Positions 1 to 5,620 of a stretch of 5,757 bases of DNA are shown piece after piece. The DNA is from Trichodesmium sp. MAG_R04 (GTDB taxonomy: Bacteria; Cyanobacteriota; Cyanobacteriia; Cyanobacteriales; Microcoleaceae). The notes under the pieces are model-generated. The model ran no database searches. It was not told the origin of the DNA and saw only the letters and a list, made by a program, of their open reading frames with translations. Each line of letters begins with the position of its first letter. Positions within the stretch are counted from its first letter, which is position 1. The position numbers and the translations under genes are program-made. Where the stretch lies: positions 1-5,757 of the forward strand of contig JAKQYG010000278.1 in assembly GCA_023356515.1 (NCBI GenBank), written 5' to 3'.

Positions 1-426
1 TTCTTCTGCAAGGTTACTATGTTGTATCTCCCGGCCTCGGAACATAATAGTGGCTTTCACTTTATCACCAGACTCGAGGAAGCGCTTGGCATGAGATAAG
101 CGGACATTATAGTCGTGGTCCTCAATTTTATAGCGCATTTTCACTTCCTTGACTTCTGCATTATGCTGCTTACGTTTAGCATCCTGTACTTTCTTTTTCT
201 GCTCAAACAGATACTTACCGTAATCAATTATTCTACAAACTGGTGGATCGGCTTTATCGCTGACCATAACCAGATCGAGACCTTTTTCCTCGGCCATCCG
301 CAAAGCTTCTCTTGTTTCTACAATTCCTAACTGTTGACCATTTACATCAACGGCTCTGACTTTGGGAACTCTAATCTTTTCGTTAACTTGAGGAAGATTA
401 CGATTATTTTTTTTGTCAATTGGCAT
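1..426 (-). CDS. infC: Translation initiation factor IF-3, 5' part (3' end off the window)
   Basis: IF-3 binds the 30S ribosomal subunit, keeps it apart from 50S and checks start-codon/initiator-tRNA pairing; it acts in the cytoplasm. The reverse strand reads open from an ATG at 426 to the window edge, giving 142 codons with no stop. IF-3 is usually about 175-180 residues, so some 35 C-terminal residues are missing. The N-domain spans about residues 10-75 and contains VNEKIR (14-19), SDKADPPVCRI (56-66) and the IF-3 signature core DYGKYLFEQ (68-76). A basic linker follows (77-88). The C-domain starts near EVKEVKMRYKIEDHDY (91-106) and continues through GDKVKATIMFRGRE (120-133). The start is a normal ATG, not the AUU used in enterobacteria, and the reading MPIDKKN fits cyanobacterial IF-3 N-termini. 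No clear Shine-Dalgarno is visible. It is divergent from the hydrolase gene at 857. Identification is very secure. Confidence 0.97.
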   Translation of the reverse strand, partial: MPIDKKNNRNLPQVNEKIRVPKVRAVDVNGQQLGIVETREALRMAEEKGLDLVMVSDKADPPVCRIIDYGKYLFEQKKKVQDAKRKQHNAEVKEVKMRYKIEDHDYNVRLSHAKRFLESGDKVKATIMFRGREIQHSNLAEE

Positions 427-497
427 TAATTGGGATTTTAAAATGATGTTGGCAAGAATATTGGTTAGACTTATATTTAATAAAGCTTACTAGTGAA

Positions 498-527
498 ATT
501 GTATCATAATTAAGCACTTTTTTGCAA
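498..527 (-). promoter_or_regulatory. Candidate sigma-70-type promoter for infC
   Basis: On the reverse strand a TACAAT hexamer (498-503, 5 of 6 to the -10 consensus) lies 18 bp downstream of TTGCAA (522-527, 4 of 6 to the -35 consensus). This would give a 5' leader of about 65 nt before the infC ATG at 426. It is the best -10 match close upstream of infC, but the region is very AT-rich and chance matches are easy. Transcription from here is an inference. Confidence 0.35.
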
Positions 528-560
528 ACTTATTAATTGATGCTTTATCATAATATGATA
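502..560. repeat. Repeated TATCATAAT element, second copy within a perfect palindrome
   Basis: TATCATAAT occurs at 502-510 and again at 546-554, so the copies start 44 bp apart. The second copy is part of a perfect dyad, TATCAT-AAT-ATGATA (546-560). The first copy overlaps the candidate -10 of infC. Two copies of a symmetric word around a promoter can be a repressor or activator site, but AT-rich DNA produces such words by chance and no known cyanobacterial regulator site (for example NtcA, GTA-N8-TAC) is matched. Confidence 0.3.
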
Positions 561-735
561 GGATATATTAGGGGCTTCGTAAATCTTAATCTTTAGAAAT
601 CTAACTGGCGAGGGCTCAGGATAGGCTATGAATTGTCAGGTATAATCAATGTAGCAGTTTTTCCAGGTCATCAAGTAGTAAAATTTTTAAAGTAAGTGAG
701 AAACTGCTGAAATATTTTTGAATTTAAAGGAAGCA

Positions 736-764
736 TTGACTAAATGAAAGAAGAACGATGCAAT
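736..764 (+). promoter_or_regulatory. Candidate sigma-70-type promoter for the hydrolase gene
   Basis: TTGACT (736-741, 5 of 6 to the -35 consensus) is followed after exactly 17 bp by TGCAAT (759-764, 4 of 6 to the -10 consensus). A start near 771 would give a leader of about 85 nt before the GTG at 857. The spacing is ideal but the -10 is only moderate, so this is a candidate only. Confidence 0.35.
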
Positions 765-856
765 AAATCTTTAACTATGCTAAACGTATAAGATGGGTAA
801 TACACTAGAAGCCCCAAACTGGAAGACATAGTTAGAAGAAATTAATATGTAGATTC

Positions 857-1804
857 GTGGTGAATAATATTTATATTTCTAGCAATTGCCAAGACAAAAT
901 AGGGAGTCAACGAGACTGGGTGTGGCGAGGATGGCAAACTCGCTACACTTATGTTCGATGTCAAAGTAATTATGAAACTTTGGAAGGCCAAAATATACAA
1001 AACTCTCCTATGCTACTTTTACATGGTTTTGGTGCATCAATAGGCCATTGGCGACACAATATCAATGTATTAAGTCACAAACACACAGTATATGCACTAG
1101 ATTTAGTTGGTTTTGGTGCTTCGGAAAAAGCGATCGCCAACTACGATATTAGCTTTTGGGTAGAACAAGTATGCGAATTTTGGCAGGCCTTTATTCAAGT
1201 ACCTGTAATATTAGTAGGTAACTCTATTGGTTCATTAATATCTCTAGCAGCAACTGCTACATATAAAGATATGGTTGCAGGGCTAATCATGATTAATTTA
1301 CCAGATCCGGCTGCTCAAGCAGAAGTAATTCCAAGTTTTTGTTTACCTACTGTTGAGTTGATTCAAAATGTTGTTGCTTCTCCACTATTGTTAAGGGGTT
1401 TATTTTCTATCGTTCGCAGAAGCTCAATAATTCGTCGCTGGGTTAAACTTGCCTATAGTAATCCCGCTCTAATTACAGATGAATTGGTAAAGATGTTAGC
1501 AGGACCGCCGAGGGATAGGGGTGCCCCTCGAGCTTTTTGTATTCTATTTAAGATTATGGGTAGCACAAAGTTGGGGCCTAGTGTAAAAGCTTTACTCCCT
1601 AACGTGAAGGTTCCTATACTATTAATTTGGGGCAAGCAAGATTTATTAATTCCTCCCAAGTTTGCCAATCCCAGTCAGTTTACCCAACTTAATTCCCGTT
1701 TACAACTAATAGAATTAGATAACGCTGGTCATTGCCCCCATGATGAATGTCCAGAAATTGTTAATAATCTAATTTTTGATTGGGTTGTTAAACAAAAATA
1801 CTAA
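857..1804 (+). CDS. Alpha/beta-fold hydrolase, pheophytinase-like cyanobacterial family
   Basis: A complete 315-residue serine hydrolase of the alpha/beta fold. The oxyanion-region motif HGFGA is at 56-60. The nucleophile elbow G-N-S-I-G puts the catalytic Ser at 123. The acid is Asp262 in IWGKQD and the base is His292 in AGHCPHDE. An N-terminal WVWRGWQTRY segment (21-30) and the GHCPHDE-x-PE-x-VN ending are shared with cyanobacterial homologues and, from family knowledge, with plant pheophytinase, which removes phytol from pheophytin. An ester substrate, possibly a pigment or lipid, is therefore an inference; the true substrate is unknown. There is no signal peptide, so it is probably cytoplasmic or membrane-associated. 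A TAG at 833-835 blocks any longer frame and no in-frame ATG lies near the N-terminus, so the start is GTG at 857 or the adjacent GTG at 860; no good Shine-Dalgarno decides between them. It is divergent from infC and transcribed alone. Confidence 0.92.
   Translation: MVNNIYISSNCQDKIGSQRDWVWRGWQTRYTYVRCQSNYETLEGQNIQNSPMLLLHGFGASIGHWRHNINVLSHKHTVYALDLVGFGASEKAIANYDISFWVEQVCEFWQAFIQVPVILVGNSIGSLISLAATATYKDMVAGLIMINLPDPAAQAEVIPSFCLPTVELIQNVVASPLLLRGLFSIVRRSSIIRRWVKLAYSNPALITDELVKMLAGPPRDRGAPRAFCILFKIMGSTKLGPSVKALLPNVKVPILLIWGKQDLLIPPKFANPSQFTQLNSRLQLIELDNAGHCPHDECPEIVNNLIFDWVVKQKY
1130..1137. repeat. HIP1 palindrome (GCGATCGC)
   Basis: One exact copy of the highly iterated palindrome GCGATCGC lies inside the hydrolase gene, encoding part of K-A-I-A. 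HIP1 is abundant in many cyanobacterial genomes, so this supports the taxonomic guess. I found no second exact copy in the window, so the density here is low. Confidence 0.8.
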
Positions 1805-1980
1805 TTTATCAACTTGACTAAACCAAATCAGTTAGACTAATTTTGGCATTTAGGTTTGGAGATATTCATATATAGCAATCCTATTTGATTTATAATATTT
1901 TTCTGGTAGTCAGTAGTTAATAGTCAGAGTTTTCCAAGGTCTTTGGCTCTTAGAAAGATTATCATAACTAATTTAGAACT
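1805..1980. other. Intergenic region downstream of the hydrolase gene
   Basis: This is the spacer between the hydrolase stop and the left side of the IS remnant. It contains no credible ORF. A loose inverted repeat (AACCAAAT near 1821-1828 against ATTTAGGTTT near 1848-1857) is imperfect and lacks a T tract, so I do not call it a terminator. The heptamer repeat at 1907-1927 is the only distinct structure. Confidence 0.5.
1907..1927 (+). repeat. Three tandem heptamers, STRR-like
   Basis: The 21 bp read as three 7-bp units: TAGTCAG, TAGTTAA, TAGTCAG. The outer units are identical and the middle one differs at two positions. Short tandemly repeated repetitive (STRR) heptamers of this style are known from intergenic DNA of filamentous cyanobacteria. 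With only three units this is a minimal example and may be a decayed array or chance. Confidence 0.5.
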
Positions 1981-2037
1981 ACTATAGTTGTAACCCACAT
2001 TCCACACGACAAAATGTAGTACAGAAAGAGGGGGAAA

Positions 2038-2061
2038 CTTGAGTAAGTATTTAGACTCAAG
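2038..2061. repeat. 7-bp inverted repeat in the IS leader
   Basis: CTTGAGT (2038-2044) and ACTCAAG (2055-2061) are perfect inverted repeats separated by 10 bp, with A6 right after the second arm on the plus strand. In an IS leader such a hairpin could limit read-through transcription or translation of the transposase. On the minus strand it is followed by only three T residues, so it is a weak terminator at best. Confidence 0.45.
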
Positions 2062-2085
2062 AAAAAACCTCAAACTGTAATTATA

Positions 2086-2102
2086 GAGCTGAAGTGAAGC
2101 TC
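2086..2102 (+). repeat. Small hairpin just upstream of the transposase ribosome binding site
   Basis: GAGCT (2086-2090) pairs with AGCTC (2098-2102) around a 7-nt loop, 5 bp in all. It ends about seven bases before the GAGGAG ribosome binding site. It is short and could be chance; the position would suit mild control of transposase translation in the intact element. Confidence 0.3.
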
Positions 2103-2108
2103 AAAAAA

Positions 2109-2114
2109 GAGGAG
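2109..2114 (+). promoter_or_regulatory. Ribosome binding site of the transposase remnant
   Basis: GAGGAG lies 3 bases before the ATG at 2118, a clear Shine-Dalgarno match, if somewhat close. It fixes the original start of the transposase and is stronger than anything seen ahead of the three intact genes in this window. Confidence 0.6.
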
Positions 2115-2117
2115 AAA

Positions 2118-2536
2118 ATGTCAATAGAAGTGGCTAATATAGACCACCTAGATTTGGTAGTAGGAATAATTGATTAGATTGGTATAGAACAGAAAATTAA
2201 TCAACTACTAGGATAAGAGCTACCAGAAAAAATAACAGGAGCTCAAACAGTGAAAAGAATGCTTTTAAATGGGTTAGGATTAGTATCATATTCCATTATA
2301 TTTCCGATCATAAATTTTTTGAAGGAAAAGCTATGGAACACTTAATTTGTCAAGGTGTGAAAACAGAGTATTTTAATGATTATAAATTAGGAAGAGCATT
2401 AGACCAACTTTATCGGAGAGGATTAAATCAGATTTTTATGTCTGTGGTATTAGAAGCAGTAAAAATTTATCAGTTAGAAACAATTACAGTTCATTTAGAC
2501 TCTACATCATTTACAGAATTGCAGCAAAATCCTTAA
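2118..2536 (+). pseudogene. Transposase N-terminal remnant (DUF4277/IS1634 type), frameshifted and truncated
   Basis: From ATG 2118 the frame reads like the start of a DUF4277 transposase: NIDHLDLVVGIID, then QKINQLLG, then MLLNGLGLVS. It is broken by TAG at 2175-2177 and TAA at 2214-2216. Near 2288-2302 the family match moves to the frame of 2333, a net loss of one base or gain of two. It continues there as FFEGKAMEHLICQGV, DYKLGRALDQLYRRGL and HLDSTSF. The Asp in HLDSTSF is probably the first residue of the DDE catalytic triad. After this the family likeness ends and the frame stops at 2534-2536, so the rest of the catalytic domain is missing. Reading it as a functional 67-residue protein from 2333 is unlikely. 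Recognition is from conserved wording, not from a search. Confidence 0.8.
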
Positions 2537-2551
2537 CTCAACTGTATCGAA

Positions 2552-5500
2552 CTATAGTTGGGGTGGTACTTGAAAAACTGCTTCAAGCGCTTCATTAAGA
2601 GTAGGTTTCATGACAACTCGATTTTCATAAGAAACAATTACTCTTCTTAAAGTTGGCAAACTATTTTGCTCTGCTTCTAAATAAATAGGTTCAACATAAA
2701 GCAAAGATTTATTAATTGGAATTACTAATAAATTCCCTTGAATTGCTTTTGAACCTTGACGATTCCAAAGAGAAATCTGCCGTGATATGTCTGGATCTTG
2801 ATTAATCAAAGCTTCAATTTGTTCTAAACCATATATTAATCGTTGTTTTGGGAATTTATATAACAATAGCTTACCATAATTTTCCCCATCAGATCTAGCT
2901 GCCAACCAAGCAATTAAATTATTACGACTTGCTGGAGTATAAGGTAGAAGTAAAATAAATTCTTCTGAAGTTTCTGCTGGTAATTGTGTGATGAGATAAT
3001 AAGGTTTTACTGTTTGTTGTCGATCACCATAAATCTCAATTGGCACCCGCCACAAATCTTCCCGATTATAAAATACGCGGGGGTCATCCATGTGATAAGT
3101 TGATAATACCTCAGATTGTACTTGAAATAAATCTAGTGGGTAGCGGATATGAGTACGAAGACTGGTTGGCATTTCTTCTATGGAATTAAACATATCCGGA
3201 AATATTTTTTTCCAGGTTTTAATAATAGGGTCTTTTGGATCAGCTACATAAAATTTTACCGATCCATTATAGGCATCAATCACAACTTTTACTGAATTAC
3301 GAATATAATTAAATTCATTATTTTCTGGGTCAGAATAAGGGTAGTGATCAGTTGTAGTATAAGCGTCAATAATCCAGTAGAGATAATTAGGATTTTTTTG
3401 AGTGACTTTTTTGTCACCCAAGTTAGGATTAGCTACTACTAAATAAGGATCATGATCATAACGTAGAAATGGAGCTATACTTCGGACTCTAGTATTAATA
3501 TTGCGACGATATAAGAGTTTTGTTTGAGATATAAATTCATTAGTGAATAACATTCTCCAGTTCTTCAAATATTTAGCAAAAATCCATCTTTGCCATCCTT
3601 TACCAATAACGATGCCCCCACTTCCATCATAAGTGTTATAAGAGTTTGCTTCTCCACTAGGATAATCTAATTCTTTATTTTTTTCTGAAGTAGAAGTAAT
3701 AATATTAGTATTAGTAAGTTCTCCATAATAAATTCTCGGTTTACCAATAGGAATGCTGTATCTAATCCTGTTTAATACTTCTAAAGTACTATTCTTTTGA
3801 AGAGTCGGATCTGGCCCAATATTTTTAACAAAATATTCTGGCAATCCACTTTTTCCAACTTGATTAACTGGAGAAATAGTAAAACCATAGCCATGAGTAT
3901 AAACTAAATGTTTATTCACCCAAGTTTGTGCTGGCTCAGGTACAGATTCATAGTTTAGTTCTCTAGCGGCTATAATTACTTGTTGTTTTTTAGTAGGATT
4001 ATCTTTTGTTCTTTGTGACTCTTTTTTCAAAAATGTATAACGATCAATATCAGCGTTGATAAATTCATAGTAGGGTCGAATTTGTTGTAATTGGCGATTA
4101 GTTTGTAAGATTGGTCTTGTATCCCAAAGACGAATATTATCAGTGATTAATTTATTATTTATTAAGTCATTATAGGTCAGCTCATTATCTGGGCTAAATA
4201 ATTTAACTTCTAATTTATCTACATCAATATAAGCTTCCTTAGTAAAGAGAATGCTACGCTTAATATAGGGAATTTCTCGTTCTATCTCATTCGGTTGTAC
4301 AATTGCCATTTGTACAATTTTTGGTATTAACCAACCAGCAACTACTGCTATGGTTAAATACCATGTCAAAATTACTCTTAATGAATAGCTATTGGCAAAT
4401 AGTTTAGAACTAAGTTTTTTCTTTTTGTTTCTCTTACGATCCAAACGAAAAAACCACAGGTTTGCCTCAATGTAAGACTGAACAGTTTTGACTGAAAAAA
4501 TTGCTTGCCAAAATAGAAAAAACGCAATTAATAATGCTAAACTAGCTAAAAACACATAGGCAGGAAACTGTATTTTGATATCGGTATAACCAGCACCATA
4601 GATTACGCCACGGCGAGAGTAAAGTAACTCAAAGCAAGCCAGAAAGTAACTAAATGCGACAGTTAATATAAAAAATCCACCTAAAGCGTGAAGATGCCGT
4701 TGTTGTTGTTGAGAAAATTGATAGAAATTACCTTCACTTAAACTTTTTCCTGATAATAAATATATCAATGTGCAAGCAACAAATCCATATAGAAATAATC
4801 CGATTAACCAAAATTTTAATAGTTGTAAAACGGGGAGTTGAAAAACATACAAACTTATATCTATTTGAAATAAATCTTCACTTTCATTAAAGGGTGTGGC
4901 ATTCAATAGCTGTAATATATTTGCCCAATGGCTAGAGAGAATAACGCTAAAAATTAAACTGAGAAGTATAGCAAATATACTTAACCAAAACATAGGATTA
5001 ACAATCACAACAAAAAATAATAGAATAAATAAGCCTAATAACCACAAGTTAGACGGTATTGAGGTGAGTATTTTCCCAATTGATTCTATGTTAAATTCTG
5101 ATGGGATGTGTGGAGATATCTTAGCAACTGTGAAATCGGGATACCAGTAATTGTTGAAGACTTCAATATAATGAGTTAAAATCAATCCTACTAATAAAAT
5201 TAATCCAAATATAAAACACAATAACCAGCCTAGCCCTAGTGATGCTTGAAGAGGCAATTTACTCGATGGCATAGTAACTGGAGGAATTAGCATTATTTCT
5301 TCAGATACTTGAGTTACCCAAACTTTTTTTTTTGGATACTTAAAAATACTGGCTAATCTCAGATTTGTAAAAAAAAAGCCTGTAGTAATTACAAAAGTAA
5401 TTATCCAAAGCAAAGTTTCTGTTTGCAATTTAGTTATTAATACAGACAAATAATTTAGTTCTTTAAACCATAAAAATTCAGCTAATATATTAGTTGAATA

Positions 5501-5620
5501 GTCAAATATTACCCATAATGTAAATAAGCCAATAAATATTATCAATATATGTATTGGTATGAGTTTACTTAATGCTCTAATACATCTAAATTTGTATTTA
5601 TAAATAATATTAATTTTCAT
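2552..5620 (-). CDS. UPF0182 family large integral membrane protein, function unknown
   Basis: A complete 1022-residue protein matching the UPF0182 family (Pfam PF03699), normally about 900-1000 residues in cyanobacteria. Hydrophobic stretches suggest about nine membrane segments, near residues 20-39, 68-88, 127-149, 191-207, 210-229, 262-290, 311-334, 353-374 and 414-436. A basic patch RKRNKKKK (395-402) precedes the last one and suggests a cytoplasmic loop. The remaining ~585 residues are soluble and probably extracytoplasmic. They include family-typical segments such as YTHGYGF (574-580), WNRQGSKAIQGNLLVIP (952-968) and SLLYVEPIYLEAE (972-984). No catalytic motif is recognisable and the role is unknown. 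The ATG at 5620 has no Shine-Dalgarno; a TATAAA word at 5637-5642 (reverse strand) lacks a -35. The gene is convergent with the IS remnant, and its TAG stop lies inside the palindrome AACTATAGTT. The frame is undamaged. Confidence 0.93.
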   Translation of the reverse strand: MKINIIYKYKFRCIRALSKLIPIHILIIFIGLFTLWVIFDYSTNILAEFLWFKELNYLSVLITKLQTETLLWIITFVITTGFFFTNLRLASIFKYPKKKVWVTQVSEEIMLIPPVTMPSSKLPLQASLGLGWLLCFIFGLILLVGLILTHYIEVFNNYWYPDFTVAKISPHIPSEFNIESIGKILTSIPSNLWLLGLFILLFFVVIVNPMFWLSIFAILLSLIFSVILSSHWANILQLLNATPFNESEDLFQIDISLYVFQLPVLQLLKFWLIGLFLYGFVACTLIYLLSGKSLSEGNFYQFSQQQQRHLHALGGFFILTVAFSYFLACFELLYSRRGVIYGAGYTDIKIQFPAYVFLASLALLIAFFLFWQAIFSVKTVQSYIEANLWFFRLDRKRNKKKKLSSKLFANSYSLRVILTWYLTIAVVAGWLIPKIVQMAIVQPNEIEREIPYIKRSILFTKEAYIDVDKLEVKLFSPDNELTYNDLINNKLITDNIRLWDTRPILQTNRQLQQIRPYYEFINADIDRYTFLKKESQRTKDNPTKKQQVIIAARELNYESVPEPAQTWVNKHLVYTHGYGFTISPVNQVGKSGLPEYFVKNIGPDPTLQKNSTLEVLNRIRYSIPIGKPRIYYGELTNTNIITSTSEKNKELDYPSGEANSYNTYDGSGGIVIGKGWQRWIFAKYLKNWRMLFTNEFISQTKLLYRRNINTRVRSIAPFLRYDHDPYLVVANPNLGDKKVTQKNPNYLYWIIDAYTTTDHYPYSDPENNEFNYIRNSVKVVIDAYNGSVKFYVADPKDPIIKTWKKIFPDMFNSIEEMPTSLRTHIRYPLDLFQVQSEVLSTYHMDDPRVFYNREDLWRVPIEIYGDRQQTVKPYYLITQLPAETSEEFILLLPYTPASRNNLIAWLAARSDGENYGKLLLYKFPKQRLIYGLEQIEALINQDPDISRQISLWNRQGSKAIQGNLLVIPINKSLLYVEPIYLEAEQNSLPTLRRVIVSYENRVVMKPTLNEALEAVFQVPPQL

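Larger units (their letters stand above)
427..856. other. Divergent intergenic region between infC and the hydrolase gene
   Basis: This 430-bp stretch has no credible protein gene. Short ATG-started readings at 744 (15 codons) and 793 (12 codons) end quickly and resemble nothing I recognise. It holds the candidate infC promoter (498-527), the TATCATAAT repeats (502-560), an isolated TATAAT at 641-646 without a -35 partner, an 8-bp inverted repeat AGCAGTTT/AAACTGCT (653-660 and 701-708, loop 40 nt), and a candidate promoter for the hydrolase gene (736-764). No tRNA, riboswitch or terminator pattern is recognisable by eye. Confidence 0.6.
1981..2536 (+). mobile_element. Decayed, 3'-truncated insertion sequence, IS1634-like
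   Basis: The transposase fragment at 2118-2536 gives the family. The probable left end is near 1991-2006, where TAACCCACATTCCACA has the look of a terminal inverted repeat; this boundary is inferred, since no inverted partner exists in the window. The non-coding lead of about 110 bp contains a 7-bp hairpin (2038-2061), a 5-bp hairpin (2086-2102) and a good ribosome binding site. Transposases of this family are about 500-550 residues, so roughly three quarters of the coding part and the right end are gone. The remnant cannot move by itself. It sits between two convergent genes, where insertions are well tolerated. The word ACTATAGTTG occurs on both sides (1981-1990 and 2551-2560). Confidence 0.65.

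Noticed and set aside
115..330. Plus-strand ORF of 71 codons
   Set aside because: It lies wholly antisense to the well-conserved infC gene and reads as a hydrophobic, low-information sequence; it is a shadow frame.
633..646. TTGTCA followed by TATAAT as a promoter
   Set aside because: Only 2 bp separate the two hexamers, far too close for a -35/-10 pair, and no other -35 lies 16-18 bp upstream.
744..791. 15-codon ORF MKEERCNKSLTMLNV upstream of the hydrolase gene
   Set aside because: It is very short, poorly placed relative to any ribosome binding site and shows no family likeness; a leader peptide cannot be excluded but is not supported.
1453..1668. Minus-strand ORF of 71 codons
   Set aside because: It is antisense inside the hydrolase gene, whose protein is clearly conserved over this stretch, and has no recognisable family.
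1821..1857. Terminator after the hydrolase gene
   Set aside because: The arms are imperfect, the stem is AT-rich and no T tract follows.
2333..2536. A separate 67-residue gene starting at ATG 2333
   Set aside because: The residues continue a transposase match that starts in another frame upstream, and the ATG is an internal Met of that family (KAMEHL), so this is part of the pseudogene.
4896..5150. Plus-strand ORF of 84 codons
   Set aside because: It is antisense to the membrane-domain part of the UPF0182 gene and matches nothing I recognise.
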